Of a DNA stretch of 31,009 bases, positions 8,541 to 15,916 are shown piece by piece; the first letter of the stretch is position 1; each line of letters starts with the position of its first letter. Source of the DNA: CAYVQE01 sp964633205 (GTDB lineage Bacteria; Myxococcota; B64-G9); the NCBI GenBank assembly GCA_964633205.1, contig CAZWFN010000064.1:1-31009 (forward strand), in the 5' to 3' direction. The position numbers and the translations under genes are program-made. The notes beneath the pieces are model-generated. The model was not told the DNA's origin, did not search any database, and saw only the letters and a program-made list of their open reading frames with translations.

Positions 8541-8639
8541 GTCGCTCACCTCCGTTCGCCGTTGCCGCCATCGCGTCTGCGAAGCGCCCTTTGTCGCCGC
8601 TCGGCCGCGGTCGCGTCAAGGATTTCCCCGGCGGCCGCC

Positions 8640-8668
8640 TTGTCTGGCCTGCGGAGCGGCGTTAGTAT
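8640..8668 (+). promoter_or_regulatory. Candidate promoter placing transcription start at the ATG
   Basis: TTGTCT (8640-8645) and TAGTAT (8663-8668) are separated by 17 bp. The -10 ends six bases before ATG 8675 and no Shine-Dalgarno sequence is present, so the mRNA is predicted to be leaderless. Confidence 0.5.
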
Positions 8669-8674
8669 CGACCC

Positions 8675-10264
8675 ATGGATTTGCGGAATCTCGTCCTGGT
8701 CGGGCTGTCAGCGTGGGCCGCGGCCGCGTGCACCGAGACCAGCATCCCCTGCCAGGATCACTGGAACTGCCCCGACGACATGATCTGCGACCAGGGCCGC
8801 TGCATCGAAGACGACGGCCGGCCGCGCACCTGCAGCATGGACCTGCACTGCCGGCTCGGCGAGCGCTGCCGCGGCGGGGTCTGCTCGACCGACCCGCAGT
8901 GCCGCTCCGATGACGACTGCGCGGCCGACGAGACCTGCCACATCCTGTCGGGCGACTGCGTGCCGGCCGCGGCGGGCTGCTCCAGCGACGCCGACTGCGG
9001 TGCGGGCCAGGCCTGCGGCCCCAGCGGCACCTGCGTGGCGGCCGGCTGCCAGAGCGACGCCGACTGCGGCGCGGGCCAGGTCTGCGGACCGGACGGCAGC
9101 TGCGGCGCGGCCGGGCCGGAGTGTGAATCGGACGCCGACTGCCTGGCCGGCCAGCGCTGCGACACGGTGGCCGGGGTGTGCCGCGCCGGCGGCTGCGTCA
9201 ACGACGCCGACTGTCTGGCCGGGCAGTACTGCGACCGGGCCAGCGGGGTCTGCCGCTATCCGGACGCCGGCTGCAGCAGCGACGCCGACTGCGGGCCGGG
9301 CTCCTGGTGCGACGCCCAGAGCGGCCAGTGCCGTACCGGCTGCCGCTCGGACGCCGACTGTCCCCAGGGCACGGTCTGCGACGCGGCCAGCGGCCAGTGC
9401 GAGACACCGGCCGGCTGTGTCAGCGACGCCGACTGCCCGGCGGGCCACGTCTGCCAGCAGCCCGACGGCGTCTGCGTCGCCCAGCAGGGCGCGGTACCCG
9501 ACGGCTCGCCGTGCGACAGCAACGCCGACTGCTCGAGCCGCAACTGCGTGCCGGTGACCGAGCCGCCCATCTGCTTGAGCCCCTGCCGCTCCTCGGCCGG
9601 CTGCGCGGCCGGCTGGTCCTGCACCGCGGTCACCAGCGCCAACTACTGCCTGTCGGGGCCGCTGCTGAGCCAGCTCCTGGGCACGCCCATCACCGTCGGC
9701 GCCGGCGAGTACGGCGACCCCTGCTCCGGCCAGGCGGTCTACAACCCCTACTGCCACAGCCTGATCTGCCACCAGAACCTGGGCGCCTGCACCACCGACT
9801 GCACCACCGACGCCGACTGCAGCCGGGTGCCGGGCTCGGTCTGCCGGCTGAACTACGAGACCGGCATCATGCGCGCCTACTGCTTCCCGGACGTGGGCTT
9901 CAGCCCGGCCGGGGCCCCCTGCGACGACAACTATTTCTGCGCCTTCGGCATCTGCTTCGCCGGGGTCTACGTCTGCGCCGGCGGCTGCTGCTCCAGCCGC
10001 GACTGCCCGGCCGGCTGGGCCTGCGGCCGGCTGCAGAGCGACGATCCCCAGGCGCCGGGCTACGCCAAGGTGTGCTATCCCAGCGATCAGATCGGCGCCA
10101 CCCAGACCGGCCAGCCCTGCAATGCCGGCACCCAATGCCGCGGCGGGCTGTGCCTGGACGGCAGCTGCTCCGACCTGTGCTGCACCGACGCCGACTGCCC
10201 GGCGCCGCTTCGTTGCGAGCTGCTGATCGACGACGCCAAGCTGGCGGTCACCGTCTGCCGCTGA
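8675..10264 (+). CDS. Cysteine-rich SDADC-repeat lipoprotein
   Basis: The 529-residue protein has a short signal ending in AWAAAAC, a lipobox-like site. Ten tandem repeats of the form C-x5-C-x5-C-x5/6-C fill about residues 26-275, many carrying SDADC (for example CSSDADCGAGQACGPSGTC). The second half has looser Cys-rich segments, including CTTDADC and CCTDADC. Proteins of this kind are common and abundant in myxobacterial and related genomes and are thought to be disulfide-stabilised cell-surface proteins; no activity is established. No Shine-Dalgarno is present, and a promoter lies immediately upstream. The tandem repeats make recombination and assembly errors possible here. Confidence 0.85.
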   Translation: MDLRNLVLVGLSAWAAAACTETSIPCQDHWNCPDDMICDQGRCIEDDGRPRTCSMDLHCRLGERCRGGVCSTDPQCRSDDDCAADETCHILSGDCVPAAAGCSSDADCGAGQACGPSGTCVAAGCQSDADCGAGQVCGPDGSCGAAGPECESDADCLAGQRCDTVAGVCRAGGCVNDADCLAGQYCDRASGVCRYPDAGCSSDADCGPGSWCDAQSGQCRTGCRSDADCPQGTVCDAASGQCETPAGCVSDADCPAGHVCQQPDGVCVAQQGAVPDGSPCDSNADCSSRNCVPVTEPPICLSPCRSSAGCAAGWSCTAVTSANYCLSGPLLSQLLGTPITVGAGEYGDPCSGQAVYNPYCHSLICHQNLGACTTDCTTDADCSRVPGSVCRLNYETGIMRAYCFPDVGFSPAGAPCDDNYFCAFGICFAGVYVCAGGCCSSRDCPAGWACGRLQSDDPQAPGYAKVCYPSDQIGATQTGQPCNAGTQCRGGLCLDGSCSDLCCTDADCPAPLRCELLIDDAKLAVTVCR

Positions 10265-10353
10265 GCCGGCGCTCCCTTCCATGTCTTGTATGGTCCCGCC
10301 AGGGGTATGCCCGCCCGTAGTCGCCGAGCGCCGTACTACCGTTCGGTTCCGGA

Positions 10354-10383
10354 CTGGCAGCCGGGGGTCGGATGATCTATGCT
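10354..10383 (+). promoter_or_regulatory. Weak candidate promoter for the TPR protein gene
   Basis: CTGGCA (10354-10359) and TATGCT (10378-10383) are separated by 18 bp. The -10 overlaps the first ATG at 10379 and ends seven bases before the next in-frame ATG at 10391, which favours the second ATG. Confidence 0.25.
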
Positions 10384-10390
10384 GCGGGAC

Positions 10391-11452
10391 ATGGGCTACT
10401 CGAGAACCGCGGCCGTGTTGTTCGGCTGGCTGCTGCTCGGCGGCGGCGCACTGGGGGCACCGCTCGACCGCTCCGGCGAGACCGTCGGCCAGCTCGAGAC
10501 CGAGCTGGACGAGCTCGACCGCGAGATCGAAGCGCTGCAGCAGGCCCTGGCGGCCGAGCAGGACGGCAGCCGGGCCGCGGCCCGGCTGCGCTGGGAGCTG
10601 GTGGAGGACCTGCGCCGGCGGGCCTGGGTGCACCACTGGCTGGACGTCAAGCGCTCGCCGCGCGGCGCCGCGATCATGATGCGCAGCGCCGAGTCGAAGG
10701 CCGACCTGGCCGCCGCGGCGCAGGCGCTCGAGGCGCTGCTGCAGCACCGCCCCGGCTGGCCACGGCGGGCCGAGGCCGAGCTGACCGCGGCCGCGATCGC
10801 CCGCGAGCGGGGCCGCTACGACGAGATGGCCGAGCTGCTGGAACGCCTGCTCGAGCGCCACCCGGGCAGCCGCCACGCCGCCCGCGCCGCATTGATGCTG
10901 GGCCACTATCGCTTCGATCGCGGCCGCTACGACGAGGCCCGCCGCAGCTTCCGCCGGGCGCTGAAAGCGGCCGGCCGCGAGCACCGGGCCGAGGCCCACT
11001 ACTTCCTGGGCTGGCTGGATCTGAACGCAGGCGACTGCCGCGGCGCCCTGCGCCATTTCGAGCGGGTGGCCCGCGGCCGCCGCCCGGTGCCTTCGATCGG
11101 CTGTATGACCTCCCAGCCCGATGTCGACCTGCGCCACGAGGCCTTGCTGGCCATGACCCACTGCTACCCCGAGGTCCGCCCGGCCGGCGGCGCCCTGGCC
11201 TACTTCCAGCGCTTTCCGGTGGGAGCGGCGGCCACCCGGGAGGCGCTCGCGCGCCTGGCGCAGCGCTACTGGGTCAAGGAGCAGCTCGCCCCCGCGGCCC
11301 GCCTGTTCCAGTACCTGGTCGAAAACGCCGCCGATCCCGAGAAGAAGGCCGAGTGGCGCTCCAAGCTCGACGACATCGAGCGCCTGCTCGCCGAGCCGCC
11401 GCCGGCCGATCCACCGCCGGCCGATCCACCGCCGGCCGAGACCGGTCCCTAG
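10391..11452 (+). CDS. Exported tetratricopeptide-repeat protein
   Basis: A signal peptide is present (AAVLFGWLLLGGGALGA). A coiled-coil-like stretch follows (LETELDELDREIEALQQALA), then TPR-type helix pairs from about residue 100 to 330, for example HAARAALMLGHYRFDRGRYD and AEAHYFLGWLDLNAGDCR. This layout resembles periplasmic TPR proteins of the YbgF/CpoB or gliding-motility type, which act as assembly scaffolds; the precise partner is unknown. The C-terminus has three tandem PPPAD/E units encoded by a 15-bp DNA repeat (about 11395-11443). ATG 10379 is an alternative start four codons earlier. It converges with the minus-strand gene ending at 11479. Confidence 0.75.
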   Translation: MGYSRTAAVLFGWLLLGGGALGAPLDRSGETVGQLETELDELDREIEALQQALAAEQDGSRAAARLRWELVEDLRRRAWVHHWLDVKRSPRGAAIMMRSAESKADLAAAAQALEALLQHRPGWPRRAEAELTAAAIARERGRYDEMAELLERLLERHPGSRHAARAALMLGHYRFDRGRYDEARRSFRRALKAAGREHRAEAHYFLGWLDLNAGDCRGALRHFERVARGRRPVPSIGCMTSQPDVDLRHEALLAMTHCYPEVRPAGGALAYFQRFPVGAAATREALARLAQRYWVKEQLAPAARLFQYLVENAADPEKKAEWRSKLDDIERLLAEPPPADPPPADPPPAETGP

Positions 11453-11478
11453 CTTCCGCCCCCCTGCGCCCACACCGG

Positions 11479-12630
11479 CTACCACTGTTCGTCGGCCATC
11501 GGATCGGGTGCCACCGGCATCCAGGGCTGCAGCGGCCGGCCGGCCGCGCGGGCGGCGGCCCAGCGCTCGAGCACCCAGGCGGTGACCGGGTCGGGCAGCC
11601 GGTCCGGCCCGGCCAGCCGGTAGGCGCGCAGGGCGTCCATGGCGCACCAGGTGGCGTGATAGCGGTCGTACTCGTCCTGCGGCTCGGCCGGCTGCCAGCG
11701 GCCGTCGGGCTGCTGCAGCGCCAGCAGCAGGCGCAAGCCGGCGGCCACGTCGCGATCCTCGACGCCGTAGCCCATCAGCTTCAGCGAGTCGACGAACTCG
11801 GCCAGCGTCTCGGTGTCGGCCCAGGTCAGCGCGTGGGCCATGTTGGCCCGGATGTGCTCGCGCTCGCGGCCCAGCAGCCGGGCCGGCACGTTCCAGGAGG
11901 CGTAGCCGGACAGGGTGTAGACCAGGTGGGTGATCAGGTTGTTGACGTCGATCAGCCGGTTGGGCTGCCTGTCGGGCTCGGGCTGGTAAGCCACCCCGGC
12001 CACGTGGGGCAGCACCTCGGCGTAGCTGACACCGATGTCCACGCCCATGCGATCGGTGAAGTGGAAGCCGATCACCAGGTCGATCAGCAGATCCAGATCC
12101 GGCAGCCCGCCGGCCGACTCGGCGTACTCCAGGTAGTCCTCGCGGTCGAACTGCCGCGCGGCGCGCTGCAGCACGGCCAGCGGGGCGTCGATGTCCAGGC
12201 CCAGCTGCTCCAGCGCCCACAGGGCCGCTGCGGCGTCGATGATGGCGCCCGCCGAGTCGGTGCGCAGGCAGTGTTCCAGGTAGTAGCCGCCCAGGGCCCG
12301 GCCCACCAGCCGGGCCTGGAAGGCGATCCAGGGATCGTCCATGCGCGACACGTCGGCGAAGAAGAACAGGTAGTCCGAGTCGAACTCGTGGAAGTGCTCG
12401 CGCACCAGCGCCGAGCGCAGCATGTAGTCCATGCCGCGCCACAGCGCCTCGCGCACCGCCGCCGGCGCCGGCGCCCCGGGAGCCGGCCGCCAGCCGACCG
12501 CCGTCGCGCCCCCCGCTGCCGTCCGCGCTTCGCCCGCCAGCGCCGGCCCCGGCACCGCCGGCATCCCCAGCGCCAGCGCCAACACCACCGCGCCCAGACC
12601 GCGCCATTCCGTGATCGATCTCGCCGCCAC
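11479..12630 (-). CDS. Exported protein resembling alpha/alpha-barrel (terpenoid-cyclase-like) repeats, unknown function
   Basis: The protein of about 383 residues starts with a signal peptide ending near PGPALAGEA. The body is helical and lacks an obvious enzyme motif. The C-terminal part contains LLLALQQPDGRWQP and YDRYHATWCAMDALRAY, the kind of repeat seen in the terpenoid cyclase/prenyltransferase alpha-alpha barrel superfamily, so a toroid of helices is likely. The function is not recognised. Three starts are possible: ATG 12711, ATG 12639 and GTG 12630. A promoter-like pair has its -10 (TATCAT) over the ATG at 12639 and ends seven bases before GTG 12630, so GTG 12630 is chosen as a likely leaderless start. 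No Shine-Dalgarno is seen for any of them. Confidence 0.65.
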   Translation of the reverse strand: MAARSITEWRGLGAVVLALALGMPAVPGPALAGEARTAAGGATAVGWRPAPGAPAPAAVREALWRGMDYMLRSALVREHFHEFDSDYLFFFADVSRMDDPWIAFQARLVGRALGGYYLEHCLRTDSAGAIIDAAAALWALEQLGLDIDAPLAVLQRAARQFDREDYLEYAESAGGLPDLDLLIDLVIGFHFTDRMGVDIGVSYAEVLPHVAGVAYQPEPDRQPNRLIDVNNLITHLVYTLSGYASWNVPARLLGREREHIRANMAHALTWADTETLAEFVDSLKLMGYGVEDRDVAAGLRLLLALQQPDGRWQPAEPQDEYDRYHATWCAMDALRAYRLAGPDRLPDPVTAWVLERWAAARAAGRPLQPWMPVAPDPMADEQW

Positions 12631-12637
12631 GCCGGCC

Positions 12638-12667
12638 ATGATACGCAGCCCGGCCTCCCGCGTCCAA
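12638..12667 (-). promoter_or_regulatory. Candidate promoter for the exported alpha/alpha-barrel-like protein
   Basis: On the minus strand, TTGGAC (12667-12662) and TATCAT (12643-12638) are separated by 18 bp. The -10 ends seven bases before GTG 12630. Confidence 0.35.
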
Positions 12668-12716
12668 GGCCCGCGCTGGCGCTGTGCGAAATCCACCCCA
12701 CCGGAGCACAAAAACC

Positions 12717-12745
12717 TTGACTCCCCGATCCGAATCCCTTAGCTT
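12717..12745 (+). promoter_or_regulatory. Candidate promoter for tRNA-Leu
   Basis: TTGACT (12717-12722) and TAGCTT (12740-12745) are separated by 17 bp. They lie about 38 bp upstream of the tRNA 5' end, a usual distance for a tRNA promoter. Confidence 0.55.
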
Positions 12746-12782
12746 AGCCCGCCGTGACAATCGGCGGCCCCCACCGATTCGT

Positions 12783-12866
12783 GCCGAGGTGGCGGAATTG
12801 GTAGACGCGCTAGATTCAGGGTCTAGTGGGGGCAACTCCGTGAAGGTTCGAATCCTTTCCTCGGCA
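12783..12866 (+). tRNA. tRNA-Leu (anticodon CAG)
   Basis: The acceptor arms GCCGAGG and CCTCGGC pair perfectly, with discriminator A. The anticodon arm CTAGA-TTCAGGG-TCTAG presents CAG, which reads the leucine codon CUG. A long variable arm (GTGGGGGCAACTCCG region) and T-loop TTCGAAT confirm a class II tRNA. CCA is not encoded. CTG is the dominant leucine codon in this GC-rich window. Confidence 0.97.
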
Positions 12867-12876
12867 CTTGCATCCA

Positions 12877-12911
12877 GGCCTTCCCCGTTTTCGGGGAAGG
12901 CCATTTTTTTT
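12877..12911 (+). terminator. Intrinsic terminator after tRNA-Leu
   Basis: A perfect 11-bp stem, GGCCTTCCCCG and CGGGGAAGGCC, with a TTTT loop is followed by A and eight T residues. Confidence 0.93.
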
Positions 12912-12991
12912 GGCATGGTCGCCATACCCCGTGTTATTTAATCGAGACCGAGTTCGATTCATGAGACCTAAGAGGGAAAGGGGTTGTTCGA

Positions 12992-13587
12992 ATGCGTTCT
13001 ACCAGCCTACTGATGATGCTGTCACTGCTATCGATGCCCGCGGTCAGCGGGGCGACGGATGAGGTTCCAGGGGGCTTGGCGGTGGTCTGATGCTGGGCGG
13101 CAATTTCTGCATCCCCAATGGTGATGCGAACTGCGATAACATCGACCCCTCGGTCGGGTTCTCCTTTTTCGGCCAGTATCGCTTCATCGACTTTCTCGCC
13201 GTCGAGGCGAAATTCTTTTACGGATTGTACGACACTCCCGATGTCGATACCGATCGACTCGGCGTGTTGGGCGGCTTGCGGGCCTACCTGCCGATCAGCG
13301 CGGTAGATATCTACGCCGAGGCGGACATCGGCTGGGGCCAGCTCAAGCTCGAGCAAGGTGGCAACAAGATCTCGATGGACGGCTTCACCATGGCCTTCGG
13401 GCTTGGCGCGGATTATCGCGTCACCCGCTGGTTCACGCTTGGTCTGGTAGCCCGCTACCACCTGCCCATCTACAATCGCTTGTGCCTCTATGCCAATGGC
13501 GAATCCGACTGCGATGACATTCCGGACGAGGCGGACATTGCCCACGGCCTGATGTTCGGCGTCAACGTGGGCTTCTATCTACCCTGA
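12992..13587 (+). CDS. Outer-membrane beta-barrel protein, apparent -1 frameshift in a G run
   Basis: ATG 12992 opens a clear signal peptide (MRSTSLLMMLSLLSMPAVSG), preceded by AAAGGGG about nine bases upstream. That frame stops at TGA 13088. The mature barrel continues in the next frame from about 13075: GGGLMLGGNF, alternating beta strands, and a final strand LMFGVNVGFYLP ending in Pro after an aromatic pair. Adding one G to the GGGGG run at 13070-13074 joins the two parts into about 198 residues without a gap. This looks like a small OmpA-like or OmpW-like barrel; its function is unknown. A call starting at ATG 13090 would miss the signal peptide. A sequencing error, a true pseudogene or phase variation are all possible. 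Confidence 0.75.
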
Positions 13588-13835
13588 ACCCAGCCGAAGC
13601 CGGGGTCCGCGCATCCCCGAGGTTCTCCCCCGAAGTACCCGTCCCCAGAGATGCCCATCCTACCGAGGTGCCTGCTGCCCCCGAGGTGCCCCCATCCCTT
13701 TCCGGTCCTGAGTTCATCCTGCATGACCGTGCGGGCCCGGCCCGCTCCGGGGCCGGGAATGCGGGATCGGGGTCGGGCTCAAGTTCGCTGCCCGCCGTGC
13801 CGAACGAGACTTGGACGGGTCGGCGGATTCGGGGC
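13588..13835. other. Gap with a degenerate ~18-bp tandem repeat, no supported gene
   Basis: Roughly 13613-13698 holds about five degenerate units of 17-18 bp around CCGAGGTGCC. The clearest copies are at 13663-13672 and 13681-13690, exactly 18 bp apart. An open frame runs through into the histidine kinase gene but has low-complexity Pro/Gly/Ser composition and no ribosome-binding site, so I do not count it as coding. Confidence 0.4.
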
Positions 13836-13864
13836 TTGGCCGGATTGCGGCGCCCTGTTAGACT
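13836..13864 (+). promoter_or_regulatory. Candidate promoter for the hybrid histidine kinase
   Basis: TTGGCC (13836-13841) and TAGACT (13859-13864) are separated by 17 bp. A transcript starting near 13871 would exclude the in-frame start at 13668 and favour ATG 13935. Confidence 0.4.
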
Positions 13865-13934
13865 GCTGCCGTGCCGCAACATGCGAGGCCGTTCCGCCGC
13901 CGGCGGATGGTCGCTCGGGGGGTTTGGTACCGCC

Positions 13935-15575
13935 ATGCGCAGCCAGGACATGAACCGGGAGCAGCTTCTGGCCGAGGTGGCCCGGCTGCGCCGGCGGCTG
14001 GCGAAGCTCGAGGCCGGCGGTGCCGGGCGCCTGCGCGACAGCGAGCGGCGCTTCCGGCTGGTGGCCGAGAGCACCTCGGACGTGGTCTACGAATGGGACC
14101 CCGCCAGCGGCCGGATGACCTGGTACGGCGACCTGGCCGGGATGCTCGAGGCGACCGCTCCACCGGAGACCGTCCACGACTTCATCGCCTACATCCACCC
14201 CGACGATCTGCCCTGGGTCTACGCCGAGCAGAAACGAGGGCTGGCCGCCGGCGAGAGCTGGAGCGGCGACTACCGCGTGATCGCCGTGGACGGCGAGGTG
14301 CGCATCTGGCACGGCATCGGCACCGCGGTCCACGACGACCGCGGCCAGCCGCGCACCATCATCGGCGCCATCCAGGACATCACCGAGCAACGCCGGGCCG
14401 CCGAGGAGCGGACCCGGCTGGAGCAGCAGCTGCAGCAGGCGCAGAAGATGGAGTCCATCGGCCGGCTGGCCGGCGGGGTGGCCCACGACTTCAACAACCT
14501 GCTGACCGGCATCACCGGCTACGTCACCCTGGCCATGATGGATCTGCCGGCCGGCGATCCGCTGCACGCCACCCTGGCCGAGATCGAAAAAGCCGCCAAG
14601 AGCGCCGCCCGCCTGACCCAGCAGCTACTGGCCTTCAGCCGCCGGCAGATCATCGAGCCCCGGGTGCTGGATCTGAACGGCCTGATCACCGAGCAGCACA
14701 GCATGCTGGTGCGCCTGATCGGCGAGGACATCGAGCTGACCACCATCGCCCAGCCGCAGCTCGGCCGCATCGAGGCCGACCCGGTGCAGGTGGAGCAGAT
14801 CCTGATCAACCTGGTGGTCAACGCCCGCGACGCCATGCCGGCCGGCGGCCGGCTGACCATCGAGACCGCCGACGTGGAGCTGGACGCGGATTACTGCCAG
14901 ACCCACCCGCAAGCGATCCCAGGGCCCTACGTCATGCTGGCGGTGTCGGACTCGGGCGACGGCATCGAGGAGGACATCCGGTCGCTCATCTTCGAGCCCT
15001 TCTTCTCCACCAAGGACGAGCGCCTGGGCACCGGGCTGGGCCTGTCGACCGTCTACGGCATCGTCAAGCAGCACGGCGGCAGCATCGAGGTCTACTCGGA
15101 GCCCGGCAACGGCACCGTGTTCAAGGTCTACTTGCCGTTGACACGGGCGGCGGCCGAACCGCTGGAGAGCCCCGGCGCCGACGCCAGCCTGCCGCGGGGC
15201 GACGAGACGGTGTTGGTGGTCGAGGACGAGGATCTGGTGCGCGATACCGCCATCCGCATCCTGGAGCGCCAGGGCTATACTGTCCTGCCGGCCGCCTCCG
15301 GCCCGGAGGCGCTCGAGCTGATCGAACAGCAGCAGCCCGACATCGACCTGCTGCTGACCGACATCGTCATGCCCCGGCTCAACGGGCGCGAGCTGGCCGA
15401 GCGCATCCAGGCCCGGCAACCCGGCATCAAGGTGCTCTACACCTCCGGCTACACCGAGAACGTCCTGTCGCCGCAGGGCGTGCTGGAGCCCGGCGTCGAT
15501 TTCATCGCCAAGCCCTACCTGCCCGTGACCCTGGCCCGCAAGGTGCGCCAGGTGCTCGACGGTCGAAGCGATTGA
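13935..15575 (+). CDS. Hybrid sensor histidine kinase: PAS, HisKA, HATPase, receiver
   Basis: This 546-residue protein is soluble, with no membrane segment. Its order is: short coiled coil (7-27), PAS fold (about 35-155), HisKA with His184 in GGVAHDFNNLL, and a HATPase_c domain with N-box NLVVNARDAM (292-301), G1 DSGDGIEEDI and G2 GTGLGLSTVYGIV. A C-terminal receiver follows, with acidic pocket EDED and phospho-acceptor Asp476 in LLLTDIVMP. It should sense a cytoplasmic cue through PAS and pass phosphate from His to its own Asp or on to a partner. No separate response regulator lies beside it. ATG 13935 is chosen because the upstream extension is low-complexity and a promoter lies at 13836; ATG 13950 is also possible. 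Confidence 0.9.
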   Translation: MRSQDMNREQLLAEVARLRRRLAKLEAGGAGRLRDSERRFRLVAESTSDVVYEWDPASGRMTWYGDLAGMLEATAPPETVHDFIAYIHPDDLPWVYAEQKRGLAAGESWSGDYRVIAVDGEVRIWHGIGTAVHDDRGQPRTIIGAIQDITEQRRAAEERTRLEQQLQQAQKMESIGRLAGGVAHDFNNLLTGITGYVTLAMMDLPAGDPLHATLAEIEKAAKSAARLTQQLLAFSRRQIIEPRVLDLNGLITEQHSMLVRLIGEDIELTTIAQPQLGRIEADPVQVEQILINLVVNARDAMPAGGRLTIETADVELDADYCQTHPQAIPGPYVMLAVSDSGDGIEEDIRSLIFEPFFSTKDERLGTGLGLSTVYGIVKQHGGSIEVYSEPGNGTVFKVYLPLTRAAAEPLESPGADASLPRGDETVLVVEDEDLVRDTAIRILERQGYTVLPAASGPEALELIEQQQPDIDLLLTDIVMPRLNGRELAERIQARQPGIKVLYTSGYTENVLSPQGVLEPGVDFIAKPYLPVTLARKVRQVLDGRSD

Positions 15576-15654
15576 AAACCAGCTCGCGATTTTGCATGGC
15601 GGCCGTTTTGTGGTAGGAAATCAGGGATCGCATCGGATCCGCAAGGAGCTTGCC

Positions 15655-15828
15655 ATGGAGAAGTTCGATCTGGACGTCGAGGAGCTGGCCCGCGCCCGCG
15701 AGGATCTCCAGGGCTGCTCGGCCGAGCTGCAGCGGCTGGTGCAAGAGCGCCTGCCCGCCTACTGGGAGCCCGGGCCGGAGGAGGAGGCGGCGGCCGCCGC
15801 CGAGGACGAGCCGGCCGAGCGCTCGTGA
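15655..15828 (+). CDS. Small acidic hypothetical protein (57 aa)
   Basis: A clear ribosome-binding site (AAGGAG, seven bases ahead) precedes ATG 15655. The product is a short helical acidic protein, beginning MEKFDLDVEELARAREDL and ending in a Glu/Ala-rich tail. It has one Cys and no membrane segment. No family is recognised. It lies 80 bp after the histidine kinase gene and could be read with it. Confidence 0.6.
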   Translation: MEKFDLDVEELARAREDLQGCSAELQRLVQERLPAYWEPGPEEEAAAAAEDEPAERS

Positions 15829-15830
15829 TG

Positions 15831-15848
15831 TCCCGCGAGCGAGCGGGA
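15831..15848 (+). terminator. Possible hairpin after the small acidic protein
   Basis: TCCCGC and GCGGGA form a 6-bp stem with a GAGCGA loop just after the stop codon. There is no T-run, so terminator activity is uncertain. Confidence 0.25.
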
Positions 15849-15916
15849 ACCCTCTCCGTCGCTGCGTCCGCCCGCTGCGGCCGGCGCGGCTGATGGCCGG
15901 GCCCATCTGACGACCC

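Noticed and set aside
8708..12925. 1405-codon open frame on the minus strand
   Set aside because: It runs antisense through several well-supported genes and the tRNA, and its product is low-complexity Arg/Ala/Gly sequence typical of GC-rich shadow frames.
12684..12941. 85-residue frame containing EVAELVDALDSG
   Set aside because: This is the well-known false translation of a tRNA-Leu gene.
12867..12991. Riboswitch or leader RNA upstream of the barrel gene
   Set aside because: Beyond the tRNA terminator and a weak TTGGCA/TTATTT promoter-like pair I see no recognisable conserved RNA motif.
13060..13092. Programmed -1 ribosomal frameshift in the barrel gene
   Set aside because: There is a G run but no convincing slippery heptamer with downstream structure; an indel or phase variation is simpler.
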